Source: Thinopyrum elongatum (Eukaryota > Streptophyta > Magnoliopsida > Poales > Poaceae). Taken from it: DNA of 64,000 nt. This document shows positions 32,576-43,440 of the stretch, piece by piece. The notes under the pieces are model-generated. The model ran no database searches, was not told where the DNA came from, and worked only from the letters and a program-made list of their open reading frames with translations. The position numbers were made by a program, and so were the translations under genes. The first letter of the stretch is position 1; every line of letters starts with the position of its first letter. The stretch covers positions 283,609,509 to 283,673,508 of the forward strand of contig CM022303.1 in assembly GCA_011799875.1 (NCBI GenBank), in the 5' to 3' direction.

Positions 32576-35278
32576 TGAAAGGACATGCGGTGCCCCCATG
32601 TGTGGTTTTGGTAATTGATGACATTCTCTATGGACTAATGGTTGCATTGAGTTATATTTGAAGGATTTGTCCATAGGCATTTCTTGAAGTCCATATGTTG
32701 GTTTTAAGGAGTTTATGAGTTGACCAAGGTGCTATTAAGGAATTATCCAAAGATTGGTCATGTGAGTATTGAGCTTATTGCAAGCATGTCTTGAAGAAGA
32801 AGATTGTGTGATCATTCATGTTTACCTTCAAGACATCATTCAAATGAAGAGAGTTGGAAAGATTTAAGGTTGATCAAGACTAAGAACAGAGAGTGATTCA
32901 AGTTGATCAACACACAAAGCATAGAAGATGTACCGAGTGGGATCATGTGAACCCACGGTATGGTAAGTATTGTCCATTACGCTTTGTGTACTAACCCATG
33001 GTCTACGTGAGAGTTCTATGTGGGGTTAAGTATGTTTTCATGGGCTTGCGTCAAGAGGAAAATATCATACAACCCATGGAGAGGATGACATCAAGTGGTG
33101 ATCGTCATCAAGATTGCGAAGTGCAAGTTCAAGTGGAGCATCACGAAGAGATCAAGTGCTTGAAGCTTGCCGTCCATTGTGGTGACAATGGACTTGCGAA
33201 GATGTGCCGAAGAGTGGCTCACCCATAGTAGAGTATGGGGGGGCAATCAACTAGTCTTCATCGAGCCAACACAATCAAGAAATGTGGTCCAACTTGAGGG
33301 AGTCAAGATCGTCATCATCTAGCTCAAGTGGACTATGTGCAAGGCAAAGATTTGTCCTTGATAGGTTTTCTATTTTACCGGTCTCATGGTGATAGTTGGG
33401 AGGCCGGGTTATAGGATCGATTGTCGTACTATCAAGGGGGGCTCTCAAGTTACTAGCTTAATCATATCATTCGTAGAGAGCTCAAACCATTGCATCCTTA
33501 CATCATCTTTCTTGGTTCTTGTTTGGTATTTCTCTTGGTGAGTTTTAGAGCTTATGGTCATCTTCATGACAAGCTCGGGTTCATCGAAAACGGAGTTCAC
33601 ATGCATCTTCTATGATGTTTTTGATGTTGGAGGTTATGCCGGTTCTTCTCTGTTGGAGGTTTCCCTCTTCTATATCTTGGCATACCTACCCTGCCTCTTC
33701 TTACTATAACCAGTCACTGTTGGATGCTACTCGTCGTCATCTATCCAACAAGCTTGAGTTTGCTCAATTAGGAGCTCATTTGCAGAAGTTGTGGCAGTTC
33801 TGGTTTTCCTGGAGCATCTGTTTAGCTTCGAAGTGGCATAAGGGAGGCGCCAGCGGTAGTACCGCGGCCTCGGAGCGGCAGTACCGCTGAAAGCCATAAG
33901 CGGTAGTACCTCCCACGGCCACAGGCGGTAGTACGGCTCCGGTTCCGCGCTAGTACCGCCTCGACTCGAGACCTGCGTGTCTCGTGTCGGGTTCAGCGGT
34001 AGTAGGAGCGGCAGTAGGAGCGGTAGTACCGCTTGTAAGCGGTAGTACCGCCCCTACTACGACTACTAGTGCCGCTCAATGGCCCTCCTCTCTGTTCCTT
34101 CTCCCTTAGGCGTTGTGCGAGGTCCCAGCGGTAGTACCGCTGCGGCCAGCGGTAGTACCGCTCCTTTGAGCGGTAGTACCGCTCGCTGCGGGCTGAGAAT
34201 GGGGATAACGGTTGGATTTTTTCCCTCCTACAAAAGGGGGTCTTCTTCCCCATTGAGCCTCATCCCTTCTTGCTCGTGTTTGCCCTCCATTGTTGACCTT
34301 CTTCGAGCTTGCTATCTCTCAATCCCTCCATGGATTCTTGCTAGTTTTGGGGGGAAAAGAGAGGAGATCTAGATCTATGTTTCCACCAATCACTTTCTCC
34401 TCTATGTGAGGGGAACCCTTTGGATCTATATCTTGGAGTTCTTCGTGTTCTCTTCTTCGTTCTTCCTCTCATTTTCCTCCCTAGCATTAGTTGCTCTGGT
34501 GGGATTTGGGAGAGAAGGACTTGGGTACTCCGTGTGCCCTTGCCATTGCATTTGGTGCATCGGTTTGAGTTCTCCACGGTGATACGTGCAAGTGAAGTGG
34601 AGTAGCTTATTACTCTTGGGTGCTTGGTACCCTTGAGCTTGTTCCTCTTGGGTGCTTGGGCGCCCTAGACGGTTGGTGGTGTTCGGAGCTCAATCATTGT
34701 GGCGTAAAGCTCCGGGTAAGCGTCGGGGTCTCCAATTAGGTTGTGGAGATCGCCCCGAGCAATCTGACAGGTACCAGTGACCGCCCCCAAGGGTTGCCAA
34801 AGTGTACGGGTTCGGTGACCGCCCCCAAGGGTTGCCATTTGTACGGGTTCGGTGACCGCCCTCAAGGGTCCCGTAGTGGAATCATGGCATCTTGCATTAT
34901 ACGAGGGCGTGAGGAGATTACGGTGGCCCTAGTGGCTTCTTGGGGAGCATTGTGCCTCCACACCGCTCCAAACGGAGATTAGCATCCGCAAGGGTGTGAA
35001 CTTCGGGATACGTCGCCGTCTCCGCGTGCCTCGGTTATCTCTTACCCGAGCCCTTTACTTTGTGATAGCCATATTGTTTCTTGCCATATATCTTGCTATC
35101 ACTTAGTTGTTTATCTTGCTTAGCATAAGTTGTTGGTGCACATAGGTGAGCCTAGTTGTTTTAGGTTTTGTGCTTGGCAAATTAACCGATAGGTTTATTC
35201 CGCATTTGTTCAAGCCTAAACCGTAATTATTTTAAAGCGCCTATTCACCCCCCTCTAGGTGACATCCACGATCTTTCA
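32576..35278 (+). repeat. 5' LTR of the gag-only element
   Basis: Starts TGAAAGGACATGCGGTGCCC and ends CCACGATCTTTCA; 2703 bp. It matches the 3' LTR closely over its length. A cluster of near-palindromic GCGGTAGTACCGC words lies at 33850-34190. About 208 bp (33516-33723) are present here and missing from the 3' LTR. Confidence 0.92.
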
Positions 35279-35280
35279 TT

Positions 35281-35292
35281 TGGTATCAGAGC
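35281..35292 (+). other. Primer-binding site (initiator tRNA-Met)
   Basis: TGGTATCAGAGC two bases after the 5' LTR, in plus orientation. Confidence 0.92.
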
Positions 35293-35333
35293 CTCGTCTC
35301 TCTTTATTGGGCTTAACCGCCTAGAGAGTAAAG

Positions 35334-37751
35334 ATGTCGACTAGGGGTTTAGGATTCTCTGACACTCTTAGTTTCGATGGCACAAATTTTGATGCTTGGG
35401 TTATTTGCATGCTTAATCTCTTTAGGGTCATGGACCCAAATTTAGAGCGGATTGTAGATATGGGTTTTTCTCCTCCAAAGGATCCCCAAAGATTATCTTT
35501 AGAGGATGAGAAAAACTCTTATCTCAATGCTCAATCTTCTAATGTGCTTTTCAATGCTTTGAGTAATGTAGTTATATTTCAACTCATGCCATTCCGGGAT
35601 GCTCATGAGTTGTGGACAAAGCTTCAAGATAAATATGGTGTGTCCAAGATTTGCGGGGATGATTGTTCTCCCTCCACCTCCGGGCGTGTTGCCTTCTCAA
35701 CTTCTTCTACTTCACCTACATGTGGATTGCCACAAGGTAATGAGATGGTGAGTAGTGTTGGTCATTGCAATGATGATAGTGTGCTTATTGTTGATGACTC
35801 TTCATCACTATCTTATTGCAATGCTCCTTCTTTGGACTTTGACACTTCGAGCACCTTACATGTTTCACATGCTTGTGTTGATAGTCCTTGCATATCATGT
35901 AGAAATTACTTGACTAAATCTCATGATGATATGCTGGCTATATCTTGTTGCCATTATAAAAATGCATGTATTTCCTCTAGTTGTTGTACTAACAATGTAG
36001 AGGAAACCCAACACTCCATGGAACAAGATGTGGTCTTGAATGGTGCTTCAAGGGATCCTACATCATCATCTATTGCATTTTGCCTTATGGCTAAGGCTTC
36101 AAAGGTATCTCCCACTTTGAATCCCAATATATCTTGTGATGATATTGATGATGATAAGAATGATGGTGATGTTGATAATGATGAAGAGAATGATAATGTT
36201 GCCTCCTTAAAAATTAAGGGGGAAATGGTTTTTAAAGCTCTTCATAAAAATAAAATTTCTCGTTCCAACTTCATGGAAATCATGTCCATTGCCATTGAGG
36301 GCAAGAAATATATTGAGGAGTTGGAATCTCATCTCGAGGAGCATGAGGTCACCATTGAGAAAATGGAAGGTCATGAGCATGATTACGCTAATGAGATTGC
36401 GGACCTCTCTCAAGCTCTTGAACTTGAACAAACCACCAAGGAATCTCTTGAGGAGACTTTTGCTCTAGAATTATCTAGAGTGAAGGAATCTCATGATAGA
36501 ACTCTTGAGGTGGCCAATGATTTCAAAACTAAAAATGATAAGCTTGAAGTTGCTCATGCCAAACTCCTTGAGGATTTTGAGCACCTCGGAAATGTCTCAA
36601 GAGTCATTAAGAGTGAGCTCATCAAACTCACGGAGTCTCATGCTCAACTTAAAGCTTCTTATTCTAAAGAGCTTGCCAAGTTGCCTTCTCCTCTTGTTGT
36701 TAATGATGATACTTGTGCTACTAACTCTACTTCTTGTGAAGCATCCATTTTGAAGGAGAATGTTGAGCTAAGGGCTCAACTTGAGTTGCTATCTATCAAT
36801 TATGGGAAATTGGAAGAAAGTCATGTAAAGCTCACAAGCTCTCATGACGATCTTCTATTATCCCATAATGTGCTAAAGATAGCTCATGAGGCTATGATTA
36901 CTAAGGTAACATCCAGTGAGCCTCATGTGGATACTAGCACTACTACAAGTCAAAATGCAATATTGCCATGTGCTAGTTCTCGTAATTCATCTATGCATAA
37001 CATTGGTACATCTTGTGATGAATTGCTTTCCTTGCCTTGTTGCTCTAATGATGAAGCTCATACTTTCTCTAGTACTTGTGTTGATACTAACCATGTAGAG
37101 GAAATCAAAGAGCTCAAGGCCCAAGTCACTTCTTTGAAGAAAGACTTGGAAAAGCGTCATGAAGGGAAGTCCACACTCAACACTATCTTGAGTGTGCAAA
37201 AATCCCCAAATGACAAAGGTGGACTTGGATTCAACTCCAATAAGAAGAAGAAGTCCAAGATTAACAAGAAGAAGGGCCATGAACAAGTCAAGAATTCGGC
37301 CAAGATTATTTGCTTCAAGTGCAAAATTGAAGGGCACCATGTTAGATCTTGCCCATTGAAGAAGAAGGCCATTAGTGACAAGCAACAAGGAAAGTGGCCA
37401 CAAGTTCATTCTCATGCTCAACCACAAGTTGAAGAAAGGCCTCTTCCCAAGAAGACTCAAGCTAATGCTTTTCAAGTTGAGAAATCAAGTGAGAAGAAAG
37501 TGAAGAGTAGATGTTGCTACTTATGTCATGAGAAAGGTCACGTCGCTTCTTCATGCACGAATGGTACCTTATCCAACCCTATTCTAATTGATGATATCTA
37601 TTCTCTTGGGAAGGATAAGGTTGGCAAAGTGTTTGCCAAATTTGTTGGTACCCAAAGTGGTGTCAAGAAAAGAACCATTTGGGTTGCCAAACCTATTGTA
37701 ACTAACCTCTTAGGACCCAACTTGGTTGGGGACCAACAAGCTCAAACTTGA
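35334..37751 (+). CDS. gag: Gag protein of the non-autonomous element (805 aa)
   Basis: A fully open 805-codon ORF, 42 bp after the PBS. The N-terminal ~110 residues (SFDGTNFDAWVICMLNLF, MPFRDAHELWTKLQDKYG) are of the UBN2/copia gag type. Residues ~110-300 are Ser/Thr/Cys-rich and then Asp/Asn-rich (DDIDDDKNDGDVDNDEEND). Residues ~300-620 form long coiled coils (EELESHLEEHEVTIEKM, ELKAQVTSLKKDLEK). Two CCHC zinc knuckles follow: CFKCKIEGHHVRSC at about 659 and CCYLCHEKGHVASSC at about 727. The protein should form particles and bind element RNA. It ends without any protease or pol. The ORF carries no stop or frameshift, which points to recent activity or selection. Confidence 0.85.
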   Translation: MSTRGLGFSDTLSFDGTNFDAWVICMLNLFRVMDPNLERIVDMGFSPPKDPQRLSLEDEKNSYLNAQSSNVLFNALSNVVIFQLMPFRDAHELWTKLQDKYGVSKICGDDCSPSTSGRVAFSTSSTSPTCGLPQGNEMVSSVGHCNDDSVLIVDDSSSLSYCNAPSLDFDTSSTLHVSHACVDSPCISCRNYLTKSHDDMLAISCCHYKNACISSSCCTNNVEETQHSMEQDVVLNGASRDPTSSSIAFCLMAKASKVSPTLNPNISCDDIDDDKNDGDVDNDEENDNVASLKIKGEMVFKALHKNKISRSNFMEIMSIAIEGKKYIEELESHLEEHEVTIEKMEGHEHDYANEIADLSQALELEQTTKESLEETFALELSRVKESHDRTLEVANDFKTKNDKLEVAHAKLLEDFEHLGNVSRVIKSELIKLTESHAQLKASYSKELAKLPSPLVVNDDTCATNSTSCEASILKENVELRAQLELLSINYGKLEESHVKLTSSHDDLLLSHNVLKIAHEAMITKVTSSEPHVDTSTTTSQNAILPCASSRNSSMHNIGTSCDELLSLPCCSNDEAHTFSSTCVDTNHVEEIKELKAQVTSLKKDLEKRHEGKSTLNTILSVQKSPNDKGGLGFNSNKKKKSKINKKKGHEQVKNSAKIICFKCKIEGHHVRSCPLKKKAISDKQQGKWPQVHSHAQPQVEERPLPKKTQANAFQVEKSSEKKVKSRCCYLCHEKGHVASSCTNGTLSNPILIDDIYSLGKDKVGKVFAKFVGTQSGVKKRTIWVAKPIVTNLLGPNLVGDQQAQT

Positions 37752-40700
37752 TCAATAGGTGTTGTTGTAGGGCATTGAAGACTTGGCTACATTATGAAGA
37801 ATTAAGGGGACTTCATCATTCTTATTGTCTCAAACCAAGTCAATTGGGTTATCAAGTTTCTATCTTATATCCAATGTGCCTCTTTGCGGTAACTTGTACT
37901 TAAATTGTTTACATTGAAAGTTACTTGCCCCTTTTGCATGTTTTGGTTTTGTTCCTTGCATGTGTTTGTATATGTTGTGCTTTCAACTTGCTTATCTTGA
38001 GCAATCAAGTATGTGTGTGTTGGTTTGCATATCATGTACGTGTGTGTCGTGCGTTGAGCCTTTATGCTTCTTGTTTGTATCCTAGTTGGCTCGTGTGAGA
38101 GATTAATGGAACATCCCATTTTTGGGGAGTGATGTGCTTTGTGCACCTCACAATCCTATAAATGCGTGTACATGAGGAATACCATCTAGTATTGATATTA
38201 CAAGGTTATCTAGTCGCTAGGTGGTATGTCTCTCATGAGAAATTCAAATTCTAAGAAGTCCATTAATTTTCTCTTGTTGGATCCTCTTATTGCCTCTTGT
38301 TAAGTTTTTCTTGGTATCACATTATGGGGGAGTAATATGCTATGTGCATATTACAAGCCTAGAAAATATGTACATTTGAGATATTGTCACTTAGAGTTAA
38401 TATTATTATTTATCTTGTTCCTAGGTGGCATGTTAGCTCTACAAGTTGCAATTTGCTTGTGTTTGGTGTGAAGATGATGTTGGATTTCCTTGCTATGTAC
38501 CGCCGGGAATTATTTCCAAATACTTCTTGTCTTTTGACAATTGGTACTCACTTATGTGTGGTAGAATTTATTGATCATCTTTACGTTGGCTTTTTTTTGT
38601 GTTGTCTCTTGCCTAGGATTGTGTCAACTCCCATTGTATTCCATACCACTTGTGGATCTTGTTAATTCCTTGAGCTTGTCTAGTGTTTTTATAGATATAG
38701 TGAAAGTGGTGATCCCATCTTGTGCATTTTGTATTCAAATGCAAATTCTCTATAATGCATAGTGCTTGGGGGAGCTATCCTATTTTTCTTAGAACGCTCA
38801 CCTTGTGATCCTTATCAAGTGTGTGTTGGTGAAACACAAACCGTTTCTTTTTGGTACTTTGTGCCATCATGAAACTTTGTAGAGCGTTTGGTTTGTTTGG
38901 AACCATTCTCTCTTTTGGGAGTTCGACATCTTTCTTTTTGCATGTATCAATGGATAGCTCATTCCTTGATGTATCTTTTAATTGATATCTTCCAAGTGGT
39001 GATTTCTCAATTTGGTATCTTTTCACTTGGTATTCCTTTTTCATTTGGTGTTGGTTCTTGAAAGTCTTTAGCATGTATATTTACTTCATGTATTTTCTTT
39101 GGCATGCTTTCCTTCTTTGACCCAATATATAGGGGAAATTCCACCAAGTCTCAAATTGGATGAGATGTGCATGAAATTAATTTTCATATCTATATGCACA
39201 TATTTATGTGGAGTTTGTCCTATGTATTGTTGGTTCTCTAACTCTTTGGTCCCAATGAGTTTGGGTACCATTTTGTTTATGTTATTGTTCTAGGAACAAT
39301 TGAAGATGCATTGGATGCTCGGCTCACTCACAAGGAAGGTGGTGTCACCATGGGCTTATTGGAGTCAAGCTAGGATGCTCAATGAACAACTATCTACTAC
39401 CTTCAATTGGTTTCTTCTACATCCTTTCAATGCTATCTCGGTAACAAGTATCTATTCATGCATCTTTTCTTGTACTCAACCTTGTTTAGGTTGCATCTTG
39501 GCATGATATTCATTCCATCTTGTGATACTTGTTTCCTTTCTCAAAGCATCTCAACGATGATCTCATGTTGCTAGTTGTGATGTCTTTGATGGTTGTGTGG
39601 TAGGAATTCATTTATATACAATAAGACCATATCTAGCCATGTGCTATGCTTTCAAGCAAATATCTTATTGGTATATTTATGACTTCCTTTTGGATATCTT
39701 GTTCCTTCATGTTGTAACTATTTCGGGTGTACATCCTTCTTTATAGATATATATATCATCATGATTTTCATCTACCTAGAACATTATACACTTGAGAGAA
39801 ATTACATCTCTAGATGATATCCTTTCTTTCACGTCCACCTTGTCTTTCTTATGTTATTTCTTTGGTGGCTCCGTGAAAGCTTTTGCCTTGAGTGCGGGTC
39901 TTATGTCATTGCATCTTAATGCACTCTTGTGCCGTGAAGATCATTTTCCTCATGCTTGTCTTGACGAGGCTTTTTGCCATCTAATTGGTATCCCTCGTCT
40001 TGATGAGGCTTTCATTTTCTTTCTTCACCATGGGTTGTCACAAGCTTGGTTGTTATTTCATTTTTTAGTGAGCTTGTGAATCCATTTGCTTGTTGTGTAT
40101 GTGTGTGGGAAGGACATGTCGTGCACAGTGTATCTCATTTATTCAAGACTGTGTTGATGCTTAATGCTCATCCTTATATTAGTCTTCTCAAGTGCTTTCC
40201 CATGACTCACACACATCATTTTGGTTGAGCCTATTCTTAAGTTGCCTCCTTTTCATGTTGCTCAACCATGTGTTTGTTGCAAGTGCTAGGCTTTGTTTCC
40301 TATATGCTCCCTTGCACTTGTTGTGAGTTTCTATTGATTTTGGGGGAGCTATGATCCTATTTTGTGCACTCTGTATCCAAATACAAAAATTCTTATTTGT
40401 GCACAAATCATGGGGAGCTTCTCTAGTTTCTTTAGAACACTCCTTTGCTCATATCATAATATCCTTTATTTATGTGGCTCATAGGATCATTGGTCTAGTT
40501 GGTTCAATTGGTTTCTTTTGATTGCTTGCTTCAATTGGTATCTTTTAATTGCTTGATTGCTTGTGTCTCTCTTTGTTATGTCTTTGTGGCATATCATTCT
40601 TTAGCAATCTTTGTGCCTCAATATAGTTTGTCTTCCTCCAAGTATTTACCTTTGGATATGTGTATTGCATTCCACTCTCTTGTTGAGAAATACACAATTT

Positions 40701-40938
40701 ATGGAGGAACACAATTTATATTAGCCTTCTAAGCTTTTCACCCATTTTGGCAATCGATGCCAATGGGGGAGAAGTTTCAGAGAGTTTTATGGAGAAGTTT
40801 AGAGAGTTATTTCTTCTTGCTTTGGTTTTGTTCCTAAGCATTTGCATCTCATACGCATGCATTATTGGTTGTTGCATTGCATGGTGATGCATAATTCCTT
40901 ATATAAACTCTCTTGAAAGTGATTGTCATCAATTACCA
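37752..40938 (+). other. Non-coding interior of the gag-only element
   Basis: AT-rich 3.2 kb without a supported ORF or pol motif. Loose repeats are seen: GATGTGCTTTGTGCACCTCAC near 38130 against ATATGCTATGTGCATATTAC near 38340, and GGGGGAGCTAT-ATCCTATTTT near 38768 and 40343. It may hold packaging or structural RNA signals, as proposed for large non-autonomous elements, but nothing here shows this directly. Confidence 0.6.
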
Positions 40939-40950
40939 AAATGGGGGAGA
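40939..40950 (+). other. Polypurine tract
   Basis: AAATGGGGGAGA directly before the 3' LTR, the expected start point of plus-strand DNA synthesis. Confidence 0.85.
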
Positions 40951-40951
40951 T

Positions 40952-43440
40952 TGAAAGGACATGCGGTGCCCCCATGTGTGGTTTTGGTAATTGATGACAT
41001 TCTCTATGGACTAATGGTTGCATTGAGTTATATTTGAAGGATTTGTCCATAGGCATTTCTTGAAGTCCATGTGTTGTTTCAAGGAGTTTATTAGTTGACC
41101 AAGGTGCTATTAAGGAATTATCCAAAGATTGGTCATGTGAGTGTGGAGCTTATTGCAAGCATGTCTTGAAGAAGAAGATTGTGTGATCATTCATGTTTAC
41201 CTTCAAGACATCATCCAAATGAAGAGAGTTGGAAAGATTCAAGGTTGATCAAGACTAAGAACAGAGAGTGATTCAAGTTGATCAACACACAAAGCATGGA
41301 AGATGTACCGAGTGGGATCATGTGATCCCACGGTATGGTAAGTATTGTCCATTACGCTTTGTGTACTAACCCATGGTCTACGTGAGAATTCTATGTGCGG
41401 TTAGGTATGTTTCCATGGGCTTGCATCAAGAGGAAGATATCATATAACCCATGGAGAGGATGACATCAAGTGGTGATAGTCATCAAGATTGTGAAGTGCA
41501 AGTTCAAGTGGAGCATCACGAAGAGATCAAGTGCTTGAAGCTTGCCGTCCATTGTGGTAACAATGGACTTGTGAAGATGTGCCGAAGAGTGGCTCACCCA
41601 TAGTAGAGTATGGGGGAGCAATCAACTAGTCTTCATTGAGCCAACGCAATCAAGAAAGGTGGTCCAACTTGAGGGAGTCAAGATCATCATCATCTAGCTC
41701 AAGTGGACTATGTGCAAGGCAAAGGTTTGCCCTTGATAGGTTTTCTACTTTACCGGTCTCATGGTGGTAGTTGGGAGACCGGGTTATAGGATCGATTGCC
41801 GTACTATCAAGGGGGGCTCTCAAGTTACTAGCTTGATCATATCGTTCGTAGAGAGCTCAAACCATTGCATCCTTGCATCATCTTTCTTGGATGCTACTCG
41901 TCGTCATCTATCCAACAAGGTTTAGTTTGCTCAATTAGGAGCTCATTTGCAGAAGTTGTGGCAGTTCTGGTTTTCCTGGAGCATATGTTTAGCTTGGAAG
42001 TGGCATAAGGGAGGCACCAGCGGTAGTACCGCGGCCTCGGAGCGGCAGTACCGCTGAAAGCCATAAGTGGTAGTGTCGCGGCCTCACAGCGGTAGTACCG
42101 CCCACGGCCACAGGCGGTAGTACGGCTCCGGTTCCGCGCTAGTACCGCCTCGACTCGAGATCTGTGTGTCTCGTGTCGGGTTCAGCGGTAGTAGTAGCGG
42201 CAGTAGGAGCGGTAGTACCGCTTGTAAGCGGTAGTACCGCCCTTACTACCGCTACTAGTGCCGCTCAATGGCCCTCCTCTCTGTTCCTTCTCCCTTAGGC
42301 GTTGTGCGAGGTCCCAGCGGTAGTACCGCTCGCTGCAGGCCGAGAATGGGGATAACGGTTGGATTTTTCCCCTCCTATAAAAGAGGGTCTTCTTCCCCAT
42401 TGAGCCTCATCCCTTCTTGCTCGTGTTTGCCCTACATTGTTGACTTTCTTCGAGCTTGCTATCTCTCAATCCCTCCATGGATTCTTGCTAGTTTTTGGGG
42501 GAAAAGAGAGAGGAGATCTAGATCTACGTTTCCACCAATCACTTTCTCCTCTATGTGAGGGGAACCCTTTGGATCTAGATCTTGGAGTTCTTCGTGTTCT
42601 CTTCTTCGTTCTTCCTCTCATTTTCCTCCCTAGCATTAGTTGCTTTGGTGGGATTTGGGAGAGAAGGACTTGGGCACTCCGTGTGCCCTTGCCATTGCAT
42701 TTGGTGCATCGGTTTGAGTTCTCCAGGTGATATGTGGAAGTGAAGTTGAGTAGCTTATTACTCTTGGGTGCTTGGTACCCTTGAGCTTGTTCCTCTTGGG
42801 TGCTTGGGCGCGCTAGACGGTTGGTGGTGTTCGGAGCTCAATCATTGTGGTGTAAAGCTCCGGGCAAGCGTCGGGGTCTCCAATTAGGTTGTGGAGATCA
42901 CCCCGAGCAATTTGACGGGTACTGGTGACTGCCCCCAAGGGTTGCCAAAGTGTACGGGTTCGGTGACCGCCCCCAAGGGTTGCCATTTGTACGGGTTCGG
43001 TGACCGCCCTCAAGGGTCCCTTAGTGGAATCACGGCATCTTGCATTGTGCGAGGGCGTGAGGAGATTACGGTGGCCCTAGTGGCTTCTTGGGGAGCATTG
43101 TGCCTCCACACCGCTCCAAACGGAGATTAGCTTCCGCAAGGGTGTGAACTTCGGGATACATCGTCGTCTCCGTGTGCCTCGGTTATCTCTTACCCGAGCC
43201 CTTTACTTATGCACTTTACTTTGTGATAGCTATATTGTTTCTTGTCATATATCTTGCTATCACTTAGTTGTTTATCTTGCTTAGCATAAGTTGTTGGTGC
43301 ACGTGGGTGAGCCTAGTTGTTTTAGGTTTTATGCTTGGCAAATTAACCGCTAGGTTTATTCCGCATTTGTTCAAGCCTAAACCGTAATTATTTTAAAGTG
43401 CCTATTCACCCCCCCTCTAGGCGACATCCACGATTTTTCA
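40952..43440 (+). repeat. 3' LTR of the gag-only element
   Basis: Starts TGAAAGGACATGCGGTGCCC, ends CCACGATTTTTCA; 2489 bp. Compared with the 5' LTR it lacks about 208 bp (junction at about 41890), has one block fewer of the GCGGTAGTACCGC words on one side and one block more on the other, and shows scattered substitutions. The LTRs have therefore been separate for some time. Confidence 0.92.

Larger units (their letters stand above)
32576..43440 (+). mobile_element. Gag-only, non-autonomous LTR retrotransposon
   Basis: Two LTRs (32576-35278 and 40952-43440) with TGAAAG...CTTTCA ends, a PBS, one long gag ORF (35334-37751), about 3.2 kb of apparently non-coding DNA and a polypurine tract. I find no protease, integrase or RT motif in any frame of the interior, so the element must depend on enzymes from another family. 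The gag type (N-terminal UBN2-like, two CCHC knuckles) suggests a copia partner. No exact 5-bp target duplication is visible (flanks ...ACGGT and TCGGC...; the triplet CGG occurs on both sides). It lies inside the Mutator-like element. Confidence 0.88.

Noticed and set aside
33850..34190. GCGGTAGTACCGC words as a CRISPR array
   Set aside because: Eukaryotic LTR context, irregular spacing, no unique spacers, and no cas genes.
36987..37475. 162-codon minus-strand ORF within the gag-only element
   Set aside because: Hydrophobic antisense shadow of the Lys/Glu-rich gag ORF.
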